Positions 48,073 to 60,646 of a stretch of DNA of 64,000 nt are shown here, one piece after another. Source of the DNA: Litoditis marina (taxonomy: Eukaryota; Nematoda; Chromadorea; Rhabditida; Rhabditidae); the NCBI GenBank assembly GCA_964036275.1, contig OZ038433.1:32955336-33019335 (forward strand), given 5' to 3'. Numbering within the stretch: position 1 is the first letter of the stretch; the number at the start of each line of letters is the position of its first letter. A program made the translations under genes and the position numbers. Under the pieces are notes generated by a model. The model had not been told where the DNA came from. It was given only the letters and a program-made list of their open reading frames with translations, and did no database searches.

Positions 48073-48284
48073 CACTGTGAAGGTAGACCAAACTACAACC
48101 TATGTGATTCTGCTCCTTCCAGTCCATTTGTTTCGAAGTCCCGATGAACTCCCTTTTTTATTCAAAAACAAATGTGTCGGCTGTCTGTCATTCCGGTGTT
48201 TTGCACCTATTCCTCATCTGAATATTCATCCACTTGACTACCCGAACCAACATCGGAACTCATTTTGAACCCTGGAGGAAAAAA

Positions 48285-48450
48285 TGTTACATAGTTTTAA
48301 TGTTATACATATTTTTACTGATATACATAGTTTTACTGTAATAAATGTTTAATGTTATACATAGTTTTACTGTTATACATGTTTAATGTTATACATAGTT
48401 ATAATGTTATACATATTCTTGATGTTATACATATTTTTTGAATTATACAT
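48285..48450. repeat. Short tandem AT-rich repeat (GTTATACATA units)
   Basis: Seven or eight imperfect units of AATGTTATACATAGTTTTAC with varied length. Confidence 0.8.
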
Positions 48451-49924
48451 CGTCTGTTCTACTTACATCTACTCCTTTACAGTTGGATAGTACCGTAGTA
48501 TACATAATTCCAATTGAGACTCCTACAGTACACATTCCAGATTCTGCATTACTCTGATGCAATTCGTTCAAAATATATCCGATAATTGATTGTAATATTA
48601 TTGAAACAACCCTGTCGGTTTTGGACATCAATGTAAAATGAAGACGTTGAAGTGATACGGATAGATACAACTAGAAGACCTCCGAGTTATGAAGTGTTCA
48701 TTTATGTTTTCTACGACACTTTCATTTAGAAACATTTAAAACGAAGTTTGTTATAACAAATTGAACCCTATGCTTACTCTATATAGCGATCTATACACTT
48801 CCATATATAGTGATTAATAAATATTTTGTTCACAAAAAACTGCCTAGGGCCCAATGTGTAGCGCTTATTGCGTTTTTCTTCTGGAAAACATCAAAACAAC
48901 TGCGTTTTTCATGGAATATCGCTATTTGTTCAAGTTTTTTTTATAGCATACTACACTTTCTTGTCATAACCATACCAAAACAAGCTTGGGTTAAAATTCT
49001 CACAACATTTTTTTCCAATTGAAATCATCGGAAACATCACAAAACAACCTGCCTGGAACACGGAACTTTTGCTTGCTAAAATCACAGCTAAACCGGACTC
49101 AAACTCTCACAATAAGAGATTTCTTTCCCGCAGTTTCCCGCAGTTTTCATAAATTTCGCTTCGGTTTTTTTCTATTTTGGTCGTACTAGGTTAGTTGCAA
49201 CAATCGCTTATGGGCTCATGTACATTAGCTCTAATGTAGAGGTATTCATTTTTCCTGAAATATGGTCGGCTTGTTTGATCAAAACAACCTTAAAGTATTC
49301 AAAATGCAATGCAACTCATTGCCTGAAAAGCCTAAACTTTTTCAACCTTTTTTCTTTTCAAACATTCTTTTCTAACGATTATTGTTCGTCACAGATTCCT
49401 TCATTAGTTGGTCAATCAGAAATTCTGCAGTCATTCTTCTCTGTTTTGACATGTTTGAATCTTTCAGTCTTTCATGTTCATGTTTTGACTTCAAGAGACA
49501 CAGATGTCATTCAACATGGATATTGACTTCATTTTGTCTTCCAGGCTTGTTCCACTCATACTTCTTACATTCAAGAACTATGTTAGAAAATACAGTAAAG
49601 CTCTTTGCACGGAGAATACATAAAATTCAAACTAAGTCAAGTTTTTCCAGTCTGACTTTGAGTGCTGTCTCGAATTTCCCCCAGTTGGTTCTACGCTCAA
49701 AGATATGAGTTGCTGTTGAAGTTCTACTCCATCTGGTACACTTATATCAGAAATACACAATCACCTTACTAGATTGACTCGGCTGTTTTTGTAGTTTGAT
49801 TCTGCCCTGTTCGTAGTTTAAACACGAAGCGAAGACGTGAATCAAATATTCTGATGTGATTCACCGAAGTACCACTTGATGTTAAAAGCAGACAACTATT
49901 ATACCGCAACTCTTCGAAAATCAC

Positions 49925-50005
49925 GACGGTTCCCGGTTTGTTAGAGTGGTCAGCGCAGTGATCTCTTGCTCTACCTGTCGCTGGTTCGATTCCTGTCATG
50001 AGACA
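49925..50005 (+). repeat. tRNA-like fragment
   Basis: TTAGAGTGGTCAGCGCAG followed by GCTGGTTCGATTCC at A-box/B-box spacing. The acceptor stem is absent. Confidence 0.5.
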
Positions 50006-51260
50006 TTGATTTGGTAAAACTTTCGCTTCACAAACATTATTAAACCTTTTCACAAGAATTTGTAGTTCTAGCATTGTGATATTACAAAATGTAACCAATA
50101 TTAGGAATGCCATCGAATTTTCTAAAACGTTCAATGAAATTCTGTTTAGTTCTCTGAAGGCGAGTATACCATGAAGTTCTCCTATTTCGTGAAGTTAAGC
50201 AAGTTTCCTTCTGCTATTGTTCTGCCAAACAAAATCAAAAATTCTTACTGCCATGACCTCTAGCAAAGTAGAGATTAAACAAGTTATAATTGGTGGTAAT
50301 CAGCGTTTTCCAAAACGACGCGACGTTCTCTTCAGTGTTCTAGAAGTAACTTTCATGAAAGTTCTCCTGATTCGTAAAGTTAAGCGAGTTTCCTTCGACT
50401 ATTGTTGTCTTAATCCCAGGGATCACAAGATATTTCGCCTAATCAAAATGATGTGCAAGGAACTAATTACAATGTCTGTTTGTTTTGAAACACGAAGATA
50501 GGAAGGAAGTCCCGTCTAAAAATACATTTTTCTGTTTTTCGAACAGCACCAAGTTGTTTGTAGCGAGCAAATATGATATCATTCATATGAAACGTGTGAA
50601 AACCGTGCATGTAGAACGTGAACTGAAAGTAATTTTCGAGTTCTGACGTGTTTCACACGTGTCACACACGTGAGACCTATATCATACTGTAGATGTATGA
50701 GACCGTAGATGTATACAGTATGAGATAAGTACTAACAGGTTTTATATGCGTAACGTATGGGAAAAGTTCTATGTCTGCTGTTCTTTGCTAGAAAGTAGTT
50801 GTTGTATCTGTAGCTTTCCAGGAAAGCATTTACGCATGTGGCGAAAATACCTTCGAGAAAGGGGATCTTGGGGCATCATTACCTCTGAAACAGTACTCCT
50901 GCAATATCCAATGGGCGATGACTACAATTTCAAACGTTGGCGGATAGTAATTCGGTGTTTTCGGCTAATGCTGCTCCTCGCCTACACTCAATCTATCGGA
51001 GTGCGTATCCGCAGCAATTAGCTGCGTATATCGAACTAGCCCGACTGAGTATTCAATTATCTGCTGACCTCATACGGAAACTGAACGGCTACTGTAGACA
51101 ACTGAGCAAAACAACCGAATCGGTTGAACTTCGAGGAATTTGAATGAATGTAGTTGAATCGCGAATGAATCTATTCTATTCTATAACCGCTGCGGCCGGT
51201 GAATGGCAAGTGGGTGCAGGTTGAGCAAGCCAAGTCTATACGGTGTATGTTCCCTGTCTC

Positions 51261-51330
51261 GCTGTGTTTGTAGTTTGATCCCGTTGCTTTTCGGTGGAAA
51301 TTAGGGAAATACGAGTGAATCAAACTACAA
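51261..51330. repeat. Palindromic repeat, TTTGTAGTTTGATC family
   Basis: GCTGTGTTTGTAGTTTGATC to AATCAAACTACAA, with the inner motif CCGTTGCTTTTCGGTGGAAA shared with copies near 11885 and 54560. Confidence 0.75.
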
Positions 51331-51417
51331 CTTACGATTGGTCAGTTCCATAGCTGAGAGAACTGTGATTTACAAAGGTCGATTATTCCACTATAGTGGG
51401 TGCCAAGTTCATAAGTG

Positions 51418-51582
51418 TTCGTCTCTCGCCGGAATCGGACCTGTGAGAAAAAATTTCGTAGTTGGGTGCTAACCACTACGCTACGACAGTACACAACCGA
51501 AAAGCTTCGGAATCTAAGACACGTGTCCGTACACAGCGAAAATTAAGATATACAGTACCCGTCTTTCCGTCGGCAACGACTA
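51418..51582 (-). repeat. tRNA-like SINE S1, copy 2
   Basis: Minus-strand A box TAGCGTAGTGGTTAGCACC and B box GGTCCGATTCC, with the shared upstream segment CGCTGTGTACGGACAC. Confidence 0.7.
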
Positions 51583-53382
51583 TACTAATAACTGTTTATT
51601 TCTGGTCCGTCTCCAAGTGTTCGCTCTAGCCCTACGCAACCTAATTGTTCATCGGAAACACGATAATATTTGCACATCACTCCGTCGTTCCGTTTGTTTT
51701 CAGTACAAACTATGGAATACTCTCATCAAATGCCGAAACAGCTTACGGAATAAATTCCACAACTGAGTGACATATAGTAAAGAGTTTAGTCTGTAATATT
51801 TGGGAGATTGACGATTAATCACAACATTTTCTAAAAATGTTGTGTTGTGTCTGAAGATATTATCTCCATCTTAGTGTTGGTGCTCATCACGTCATCGGGT
51901 AACATATTGTAGACTGTGCTCATATTACCTCATGAATCCACGTTTGAGTTTGAGTACCACACCTAAGAGGAGGAGGGGGGGGGGGGGGGGTTAAAGTGCG
52001 TGGGAGGGCTCAAGTATAGCTTCTCTCAACTATCAAACTACAACTTACATTGGGGTGCTGATCTTAGCGGGATCAAACTACAATTATTTTTGAATCCTTC
52101 CGTGCCAAATGCCTATGCCCTGTCATCTTTTTCACCTCTAAAACTCCAACGATGCAAGCCCACAAGAGTCTGCTGTGTTTGTAGATTCGGGTACGATTCA
52201 ATCAAAATCGGAAAATCATGCCAACTCAGCAGATAAAACTACAACCTACAACACCTGACTCATCGTTGGCTGACCACACTACATCATAAAAACATATGAT
52301 AATCGATCTCATAAATTGAAGCCGGAACGAATCAACCTGCAGGGTTTGTAGTTTGATCCCTGGTTTCCAACTACAATCTATTCGATCTCAACTCATAGTT
52401 GTCCTCATCACGTCATCATAAAACGTACCACATTTGACGTGGGATATCGAAGGGGCGTGGCCTATCGGAGCATATTAGAGCCAATCAGAAGCCCCCCGGC
52501 GGATCCAGTTACCAGTTAGCTATATAGTCCCCACCCCGGCAAGGGACCACACATTCGGGCTCCCACCTTGTTTACAACTCATTTCATACCTTCAAACTGT
52601 CTTGTACGTCTTATTCTTAAAGACCACCTTTTTGAAATAGTCCTCATTTTCTCCACTCCAGCAAGTGACCACATATTTGAGCTCCCACCTCAATTAAAAC
52701 TGCTTCCATACTATTTAAATTATGAATGTATAACTAACAGCTTTGAGAGCTGCCTGTGATATCAGTTTACTAAAGGCACCACCGGAACAATAATCTAACT
52801 TTTGTCGTCCGGCTTGTTGATGACTCGAATAATAAGTTGAATCAATAACAAATTTTTGTAAGCGCCGAACGAAATTACTGAATCATTCTAGAACAGTATT
52901 AACAACCTATCTATCCCTCTCTTTTTTTGTGATTCGGTTCGGTCTCAAGTGCTCTCGTACTATTACTAGGGAGAGTGAGCAGGATTGACTTGTGGTATGG
53001 TTTCCTAAACACATCAAAACCCTTTATACAATGTCCTCAAACCCATGCAGCAGGAACCTGCAACAATTAGAAGAAGTTTACAGTTCTTGCCTAACTCTCC
53101 TAGCCCCAACTTGTATTTTGTAATATTTTGTTTTCCTGAAACTTTGGGGATGGATCGTTTTCTTACACGATTATGCAATTATTGCGCGTCCTACATTTAA
53201 ATACATCTCATTTGACAAACAAATTATTCCTTTAGAAAGAGTGCATCAGATCCAATACCCATGAACATTTTCAGTTAACAGTTTTTCTATCTCTTATTTT
53301 CAAAAGGAAGTTATATTAGTGTACAACTTCGAGTCTCATACCCCATTTATCATAATTTCTAATCCATCAGCGTTCTCAAGTT

Positions 53383-53572
53383 CACCTGGCGGCGTAGCAA
53401 TCCCTTCAACCTCATGAGAAGTTCATATGCGTTTCTCGTTAGATACCTCATGAGCTACTCGTGAACTCTCAATGTTGTAGCATAGCAATCAATAGAATCT
53501 CATGAGAAACTCGGGCTAATTGCTCATGGAGTGATCTCATGAACTTTTGTGGGGATTGCTACGCCACCTGGA
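53383..53572. mobile_element. CTCATGAG element with GGCGTAGCAATCCC ends
   Basis: The left end CCTGGCGGCGTAGCAATCCC and the right end are inverted copies with a few differences. Inside, CTCATGAG palindromes recur three times, with further CTCATG half-sites. A related, borderless patch lies at 61558-61665. Confidence 0.7.
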
Positions 53573-54404
53573 TTCGCTCGCTTTCAATGACATCACTAGA
53601 AGTTCAGATTTAGATGAGTCGAATGCATAATGTATGAGCCATGCAATTTTTTGTTCCTTTTCCCCCCAAATAAATTGTACTGGAGCACGTAACGCAAAGC
53701 ATAGTATAAAATTGAGAACATAATGCATGTTTAGGACGTTCAGAGTAACTGTAATTTCTACGTAAAAATTGAACACAATAGCACGCACGTATGCCCTTCA
53801 ACATTGCACGTTTTGGGGGTCTGACATTTTAACATTTCAAGTCTATAGCTATAGGGGTCGTTCTTTGTGAAGCAAAACAACAAGTCTAAACGGTGTATGC
53901 TTCTGCTATGTTTGTAGTTTGATCACCGTCCTTTTACACCGAAATTTAACGTATGGTGCTTATAATACAGCAATACTTATGATCTAAGCGAACCACTTGA
54001 ATTTGATTAAAAATTTAGCTATATCGAAAAGCTAGGAATGTCCTTTGCAAAAGTCTTCTGTTGAATTTTGCCATATATCGTGTGTGAAGTAATCGCGTGG
54101 ATGAGCAATGAGCTCGAAAATTGCTCATTTCTCGCCGTGAATTAGAAATCGATGTACACAATCTCTTCTGTTGTGTTTTTTGTTTGAGTTTGTTTTTTTA
54201 GATTTTTGTAGTTCACGTAGTCTATGGTGGTCCCGGTATACATGGGTGTACCAAAACTTGATCCTCATTCTGTATCTTTCATCTTCACTTGTACTTCTGG
54301 GTCTATTTCGGTGTTGTCCGTTGAGTTTATATTACTCAATACATATTTGAATGAATATATATGTTATTGACCCTATTTCCAGAACTCAAACTCGGTCCCC
54401 CACA

Positions 54405-57331
54405 ATGAGTCGAAATGCCCTTCTGTTGGCGGTAGTGGCTGCTGCGGTGTCAGCCTTTGACTCCACCGAAATTCGAATGTTGGAAGGAGAGTGTGGGTAT
54501 AAGTCGCTCTTTTAAAAGAAAAACTACACGGTGTTCCTTGCTTCACGTCGGTGTTTTTGTAGTTTGATCCTGTTGCTTTACAGTCGAAATTCGTGATAAA
54601 TGACGTGTCAACTGTTCAAACTACAAGGAAGATTTGGTCATTCCCTATAAGGTTACCATCATTTATGGAATAATTGCGTTTTCTGGATACTTTTTGGACT
54701 GCAGGCTCTCGAGACACACCAATGAATAGGGAAAATATCTAAAAATTTCTCGGCACGCTACTCCGTTCTAATTGGGAGACCGGAAAGAACAATGAACCGA
54801 AAAGGACCGGATTGTTCGGGGACTACTGCCTCTGCACGTTTTCTTTAAAAGCTCTCGAACATCTGATGTTTGAAACTTTTTCTTCGTTCTGTCTGAAATT
54901 TTGCAAAGACCGGGGACTCGTAAGACAACACCGGACTAATTTTGGGACGTCGCAATTTCCGTGAAATTGAAGACGTAACTACGCGGAGATGAAAGAGATC
55001 ACAAGAAGTGAACATTTGAGGGGGTGGAGGACATGAACGCAATGTTAGACAATAATAATACACTAAAAAAGCGCGAGTTGGCAAAAACGGAAAATATAGT
55101 ATAGTTAGCATGTTTATATTCTGCTAGCTGCTTTCTTTAGAGAGCGTTTGAGATGTCAAATAACGAGTCAGTTTTGAAGAAGCAAATGCAAGATTCGAAA
55201 ACATATGTATTCTAGGAGTACATTAGCATTCTAACAAGACATCGTGCACTCTGTCTATTCACGTTTCTGAGTTCTGCTGTGTTTAAAATGTTTCACGTGG
55301 CTGTGCAAGATAACAGTATAGTTTGGAGAATACGAGATCGAGTGAAATGGAATCGTTGTAGAATGTTTCCAATTATTTTCATTTGAAACAGCAAAACGGC
55401 CAACTTGCCTGTCCTGCAGTACTGACACATTTATAATCAGTCACTGTTTTTCAGTAATATATATACTGGTGTTTCACTTTTTTTCTGCTTTCAGACCCGA
55501 CGTCAAAACGAAGTGACGGTCAAATGAACAGATTCGAGCGGTCTGTCGATGTGAGTGGCCGCACGACAAAAACAACGTGAATAAACTCACGTGAACAAGA
55601 ACAATCGTCACAGTCCTCGGAAACTCAAATACTTTTTTGAGCTTTGTTTCGCACTAGTCTCAAGAACAAACTAGATGTATCGATTGAAACAGCACTGGAA
55701 GTTTTGTTTTATGTATTATTTCGGAATGGGAGAAGTTGATCATTTTGAAAGCACACCACATCGATTATTGTTGCAGGACATGGCCAGCGGACCATTGATT
55801 CGATTCGGAAAACGGAATCCCGACGGAACTCCACTTATCAGGTGGGAAGCGGAAGAGCCTTAAAATTGAAAACAAATAAGAACTCACTCTATACTGTTAT
55901 GTGTGGAATGAAATCTTCTATGTGTTGGAACAATTCAATGAATCGCAAGTGAATTAAAACAATGGAGATTTTGAACTAATCTGGAGTTTAGATTCGGCCG
56001 AGACCCGGACGCCTCCCCGTTGATCCGTTTCGGAAAGAGAGCATCTCCCAACGGAGCACCCCTCATCAGGTATGGATCGGACAATGTGGCAGTCAAGAAA
56101 TTATCCTAGAATCGTGAATTGTACTTAATACAACCGCACACTCATCTTTATTTTGAGCTTCATTCAATCCTTTTCCGTCGATGCTCTACTTTGCTGTGAA
56201 ACGCTACGATAGAAGTGATACGTATAGACTTTCTTGGCGGGAAAACCTACGTGAGTTGTCACGTGGGTTTCTCCAAGTGGTTTACTGTGTTGACGCCAAA
56301 GCAAAACGTCGACGTGAAATGTATTATTTCCTAATGTATGGCGCTGTTGCAGATTCGGTCGTTCGCCCGACGCCGCCCCCCTCATCCGTTTTGGAAAAAG
56401 AACCAATGGAGCCCCACTCATCAGGTACAGTCTATTTCACATTCATGTGGTCTCGTACAGTGTACACACTTCAAAATAACCATTAGCAGTTTCACTACCC
56501 CAAATTAATTAGCACGCTGCCATAACATGAAACTACAATATAGTGTTTGTTGTTCTCATTTAGAAAAAAGAAAAGTTTGATTTACGCGCAATTAGAACAC
56601 GCATTTATGACTACATTTTATGTTTGAATGGAGACGAGCTATTTTACATAGAAAATGACAAAATCATACCAGTCTGCCATCTCAGGTTCGGCAGATCGAA
56701 CGGAGCCCCTCTCATCCGTTTCGGAAGATCGGCCGGAAGTGAGCCCATGTACAGGTTCGTGTCATGATCTACCATCAAACAGAGAAAAATATGCTCAGAA
56801 TATTACAATTACATTGACAGCAAAGCCGATTACAAAACCAACCCACCTGCGTACAACCAAATACCGAACGCAATCCAAGATAAACTCGAAAATGAATTCG
56901 ATGAATTTCATTCTTTTCCTTGTGCACAAAAACCAAATTCTACGAATATTTTCAATGTTTCTCGATTAATTTTGATTCACTTTTTCATCCCTGTAAGTGG
57001 CTCAGAAACCAAGGAACGCCTTTATGCGACTCACACTGACTGACGGGCTCGATGAAACTCTTCCAAAAACTACCTTGGGAAAAAGTATGTAATTTTGCTG
57101 CCACTGTCCGGAATTGAACCTGTAAGCAGAAGATTCGTAGCAGCGCGCTAACCACTGCGCTATTTGAGCACATAACCGACTTGCTTTGGAATCGGGGTGT
57201 GCGTACACAGCGAAGAGTGAGATATACAGTACCCTCCCGCCTTTGCGTTAGAGACGACTATAGTTTGGCATATTTCTAGATACAACCGAGCCCCCGAGGT
57301 ATCTCCCCACATTCGTTTCGGCCGAAAGTAG
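54405..57331 (+). CDS. flp-13: FMRFamide-like neuropeptide precursor, flp-13 type
   Basis: Precursor of secreted amidated neuropeptides. Exons: 54405-54492, 55495-55550, 55777-55841, 55992-56069, 56353-56424, 56686-56754, 57280-57331, 159 residues. The signal peptide is MSRNALLLAVVAAAVSAF. Peptides are separated by KR or single R sites, each with Gly as amide donor: DMASGPLIRFG, NPDGTPLIRFG, DPDASPLIRFG, ASPNGAPLIRFG, SPDAAPLIRFG, TNGAPLIRFG, SNGAPLIRFG and finally APEVSPHIRFG. The APLIRF set plus a terminal APExSPxIRF peptide is the FLP-13 signature. One unit, SAGSEPMYRYN, has lost the RFG end and should not be amidated. The first donor (GTGGGT) was chosen because the stronger-looking GTATAAG five bases on would bring in a stop. 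From memory, C. elegans flp-13 (F33D4.3) neighbours the desaturase and mrpl-1. Confidence 0.93.
54551..54626. repeat. Palindromic repeat, TTTGTAGTTTGATC family
   Basis: GTGTTTTTGTAGTTTGATCC to TTCAAACTACAA, in intron 1 of flp-13. Confidence 0.7.
57098..57261 (-). repeat. tRNA-like SINE S1, copy 3, next to the last flp-13 exon
   Basis: Minus-strand A box TAGCGCAGTGGTTAGCGCG and B box GGTTCAATTCC, with the shared upstream CGCTGTGTACGCACAC. It ends only 18 bases before exon 7 of flp-13. Confidence 0.72.
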
Positions 57332-58512
57332 AACAACGAAACAGAGGTTCGTCAGATACAGCCCTAATTCCGTCAACAAAGACAGCAAACAGCCGATTTG
57401 ACTGCGCAATGTTGGACGTCTTTGATAATTTGCTGGTCTTTGATCATTTGATTTTGTGAGCAGATGAGAGTGCGTAGAGCAAAGAGACGCAGATCTGGTG
57501 GCTCGTCCAAGCTCACCTACCGAAAAAGTTGATCGAACGCTGTTCACAATGGTTTGATGAATCATTATCGAGATACGCAAGCCCGAATAAGCACGAAATA
57601 AAATGTTTACTCCTCTGCGTCGTGTGCTTTTTGAACTGGCGACGGAATTTTTGGCAGTCGAAGAGGCTAACAACTAAGCTAACTGATTTGTTGACATAGG
57701 ACAAACTAACGAGACATAGTCCGTCACAGTATGCTGCCCGGTCCAATTGTGCGAGTACTCTCCGAAGCTCTAACTCGATATAGAAAATTCTTTGAATATC
57801 GATTTTTCTCTTTTCAGATAATCCGGTGGTCTCTGGCTTGGTTTCATCTTTTCATCTCTCTCTACTGATCTCTAGTTGTTATGTCTGATCACATTCTAAT
57901 GAAGAAGCTAATACTGTTTGTATAGTCCCCACTATTCCTACTGAGACTCCTACAGTAGTAAATGACCGAGGATGGGGCCAAGATGCCTTGGATACCTGCC
58001 AAGTGTTCACCTATCGGCCGCTCAGACAATTCCGAGCCAATTGACCATTCATTTTTGTAGCGGCCTCGACGAGAGAGTGCGCAGGTCAGAGAGACGCACG
58101 CAGATGGCTGCAGCCCCATTGACCTGCATGCTCTCGCTTTTGTAGCTGGTGAATTGCGAAAAATTGGCGCTTATCGTTCTGAGCGGTTGACTCAAAATGT
58201 GGTTAGGGAAGGGATCGAACTCCCGTCTTGTGATCGGCGGCGCGCCCACAACTCATCGGCCATACGAGCACTGAACTGGGATACGCTAGTTGTAGTTTGT
58301 AGTCAAATTGTTCATTATGCACATGTAGTGTTTGTGAGGAATAATACAATTACAACTGTAACTATTCGAGAAGCTCGACGAGAGATGATGATATATAGGA
58401 GACAACAGAGAAATAAAGAAAAGAGAAAGAAGAAGAGGGAATAATGGCAAGCAGAGGGCGAGAGTGGGTGAGAGAGTGGGCAGTGCGTGGAGAGTTCAGA
58501 CGGGCAGAGTGT
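57332..58512. other. Gap between convergent flp-13 and troponin I
   Basis: No gene seen. It holds repeat F (58023-58188) followed by a tRNA-like unit at about 58205-58285 (minus strand, GGAGTTCGATCCC B box), and a copy of the CCTACTGAGACTCCTACAGT motif at 57931-57957. Confidence 0.6.
58023..58285. repeat. Interspersed repeat F copy 2 with adjoining tRNA-like unit
   Basis: 58023-58188 matches 24866-25010. Directly after it, on the minus strand, lie TGGCCGATGAGTTGTGGGCG and GAGTTCGATCCC at polymerase III box spacing. Confidence 0.6.
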
Positions 58513-58677
58513 CTATTCCTCTTCCTCCTCCTCGTCTTCCTCTGAAATATTGATTTTGTTACTTTCAATCAATATAAAACACATTTGATCTACCATAATC
58601 AGTCTCTACATTATTTACCATTCGTTTATTTTTGCCTCCTACCCCATGTATCTCGAAACACCACTCCTTCTCTCTTC

Positions 58678-58753
<76 letters not shown>

Positions 58754-60581
58754 CTCTCTCTCTCTCTCTCTCCTCCCTCTCTTTGTCCATCTCGCTCCCT
58801 CTCTTTCTCTCCCCCCCTCTCTCTCTCTCCCTCTTTTCCTCGCTCTTCCCCTCTCCCTCCCCTCTTTCCCTCTCTCTCTTCCTCTCCTTCTCTCTCTTTC
58901 CCTATTTCTCTACCCCCCCCTCCCTCTCTCTCCCTCTCCCCCTCCCTCCCTATCTCTCTCCCCCCTCTTTCTCTCTCCCCATTCTCTCTCTCTCCCCTCT
59001 CTCTCTTCCCCTCTCTCTCACCTTCCTCTCCGGCCTCCTCGGGTTCTTCTGCCGGTGCCTCCTCAGTCGTTTCTTCAGGGGCAGCCTCCTCCTTAGGAGC
59101 CTGGAACAACAAATACATCGTGAACAAATGTATTCCATGTGTACAAAACCAGTACAAAACCATTCACGCAGGTGTGCACACATGACACGTTCTTGATGAT
59201 TTTCCACGTTTTACGCTCCCGTTCAGGGAGCACTTGCATCAACTGTATACGAAAGACAACAACAATCAAAATACGGTCTGTCGGTTCTTTTCCAGAAATT
59301 TCGATATAAAATATGTCCCGCTGTGAACTTCTGGATATTGACAGGATTTCCGTTATTGTCACTTGCGCACACCAAAAACTGGTGTCTACAGTACCCAGGC
59401 CGCCTTCAATTTGGTCGCAACTATACCTCTTCCTTCTCCTCCTTGGGCTCATCTGAAGCAGGCTTCTTCGACCACTCTGGCTTGTCTCCCTTGTTCGTCT
59501 GGAATCAACTCTTTTACTAGTTTTACCATCACAGGAAACGTGGGAACACAGCAGAATTGTTGGGAAAGTGCATTAACTAATCGCACGATTTGCACGTGAC
59601 ATTTCCCTAACTAGTATGTAATCACATCCCATCATCGTCATTCCATCCTGCGTATCTAACTAAACTACAGTATAGTTTGAAATTTTATCGGGTGAACATT
59701 GTATTCCGGTTGTGCATATAGTTTGATCCCGCAGATAAAACTAAAACAATAACTTCGAATTAAACCTCTGCTGACCTTGCTCATGAGCTCGTCAATGGTG
59801 GTCTCCTTCTTGACGACCTTCAGGTTGGAGCGGAAGTCAGCCTTCTTTTCTCCCTGAAAATAGTCCGGAGTTGGATTGTGAATATGAACTAAAATCCTCT
59901 CTTTGTACATCACTACTTCACATGTATCCACAGTAAACTATATTTTATTTTCTTTCGGAGCGTGCCAATGAAGTTTCTAATCAATATATTTCATAGAAAA
60001 CACTGGCTCTGTTGAAAGTATTTGATCTTGTTCTTCTCAGTGAAAACTGGTTAGTTATTATGGCGGAATGTGTATCGAGTCTAACTACAAAAGAGGTTTG
60101 GTCGGTCCCTCTGACGGTTTTTCATCGAATCAGTCTGAGCGCAAAACAATCTATGGAAATAACATGTTCGATGAAAAAGTCTAAACGTGAGCCCAGTACC
60201 TTGGCGGCTCCGTCAGCGGTCATCATCTTGAACTTGTTCTCGTATTTGGACACCTTCTTCAACGTCGGCTTCACGCTACAAAGTACAACTATTGATTTTT
60301 AATGAAAATTCCCTGAACCTGACCAAATGTACCAGAGGAATGACTGATCTGCTCCATGCGGTTTACGATTCCGCGATAAAAACTGTTAGAAAGGTATCAA
60401 GCTGAAAACTAGAATAGGTCTGTACACAGCACAAAATTCAGTATGCAGTACGCTGCAATCTTTTTGTGACGTGAAATAAAAAAGAACAAAAATGAATAAC
60501 TCACAATTTTCCTCTCAAGTCATTGACGGCGATGGTGAGCTCGTTGATCTCGCTCTGAAGGAGATTCATATAAGGACAGGT

Positions 60582-60646
<65 letters not shown>

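Larger units (their letters stand above)
43943..54404. other. Repeat-dominated stretch without recognised genes
   Basis: I checked the longer open frames and found no family motif or consistent exon chain. Most overlap hairpins. Contents are listed separately: palindromic repeats, GC-rich hairpins, a CACGGCG element, tandem ATACATAGTTTTA-type repeats, tRNA-like repeats, a promoter-like patch near 52440-52530 and a CTCATGAG element. Confidence 0.6.

Noticed and set aside
47879..48268. 129-residue plus-strand reading frame
   Set aside because: It covers an imperfect hairpin and has no family motif or splice context.
58639..59163. 174-residue reading frame of Glu/Arg repeats on the minus strand
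   Set aside because: It is troponin I exon 9 running on into the (GA)n intron. No independent gene.
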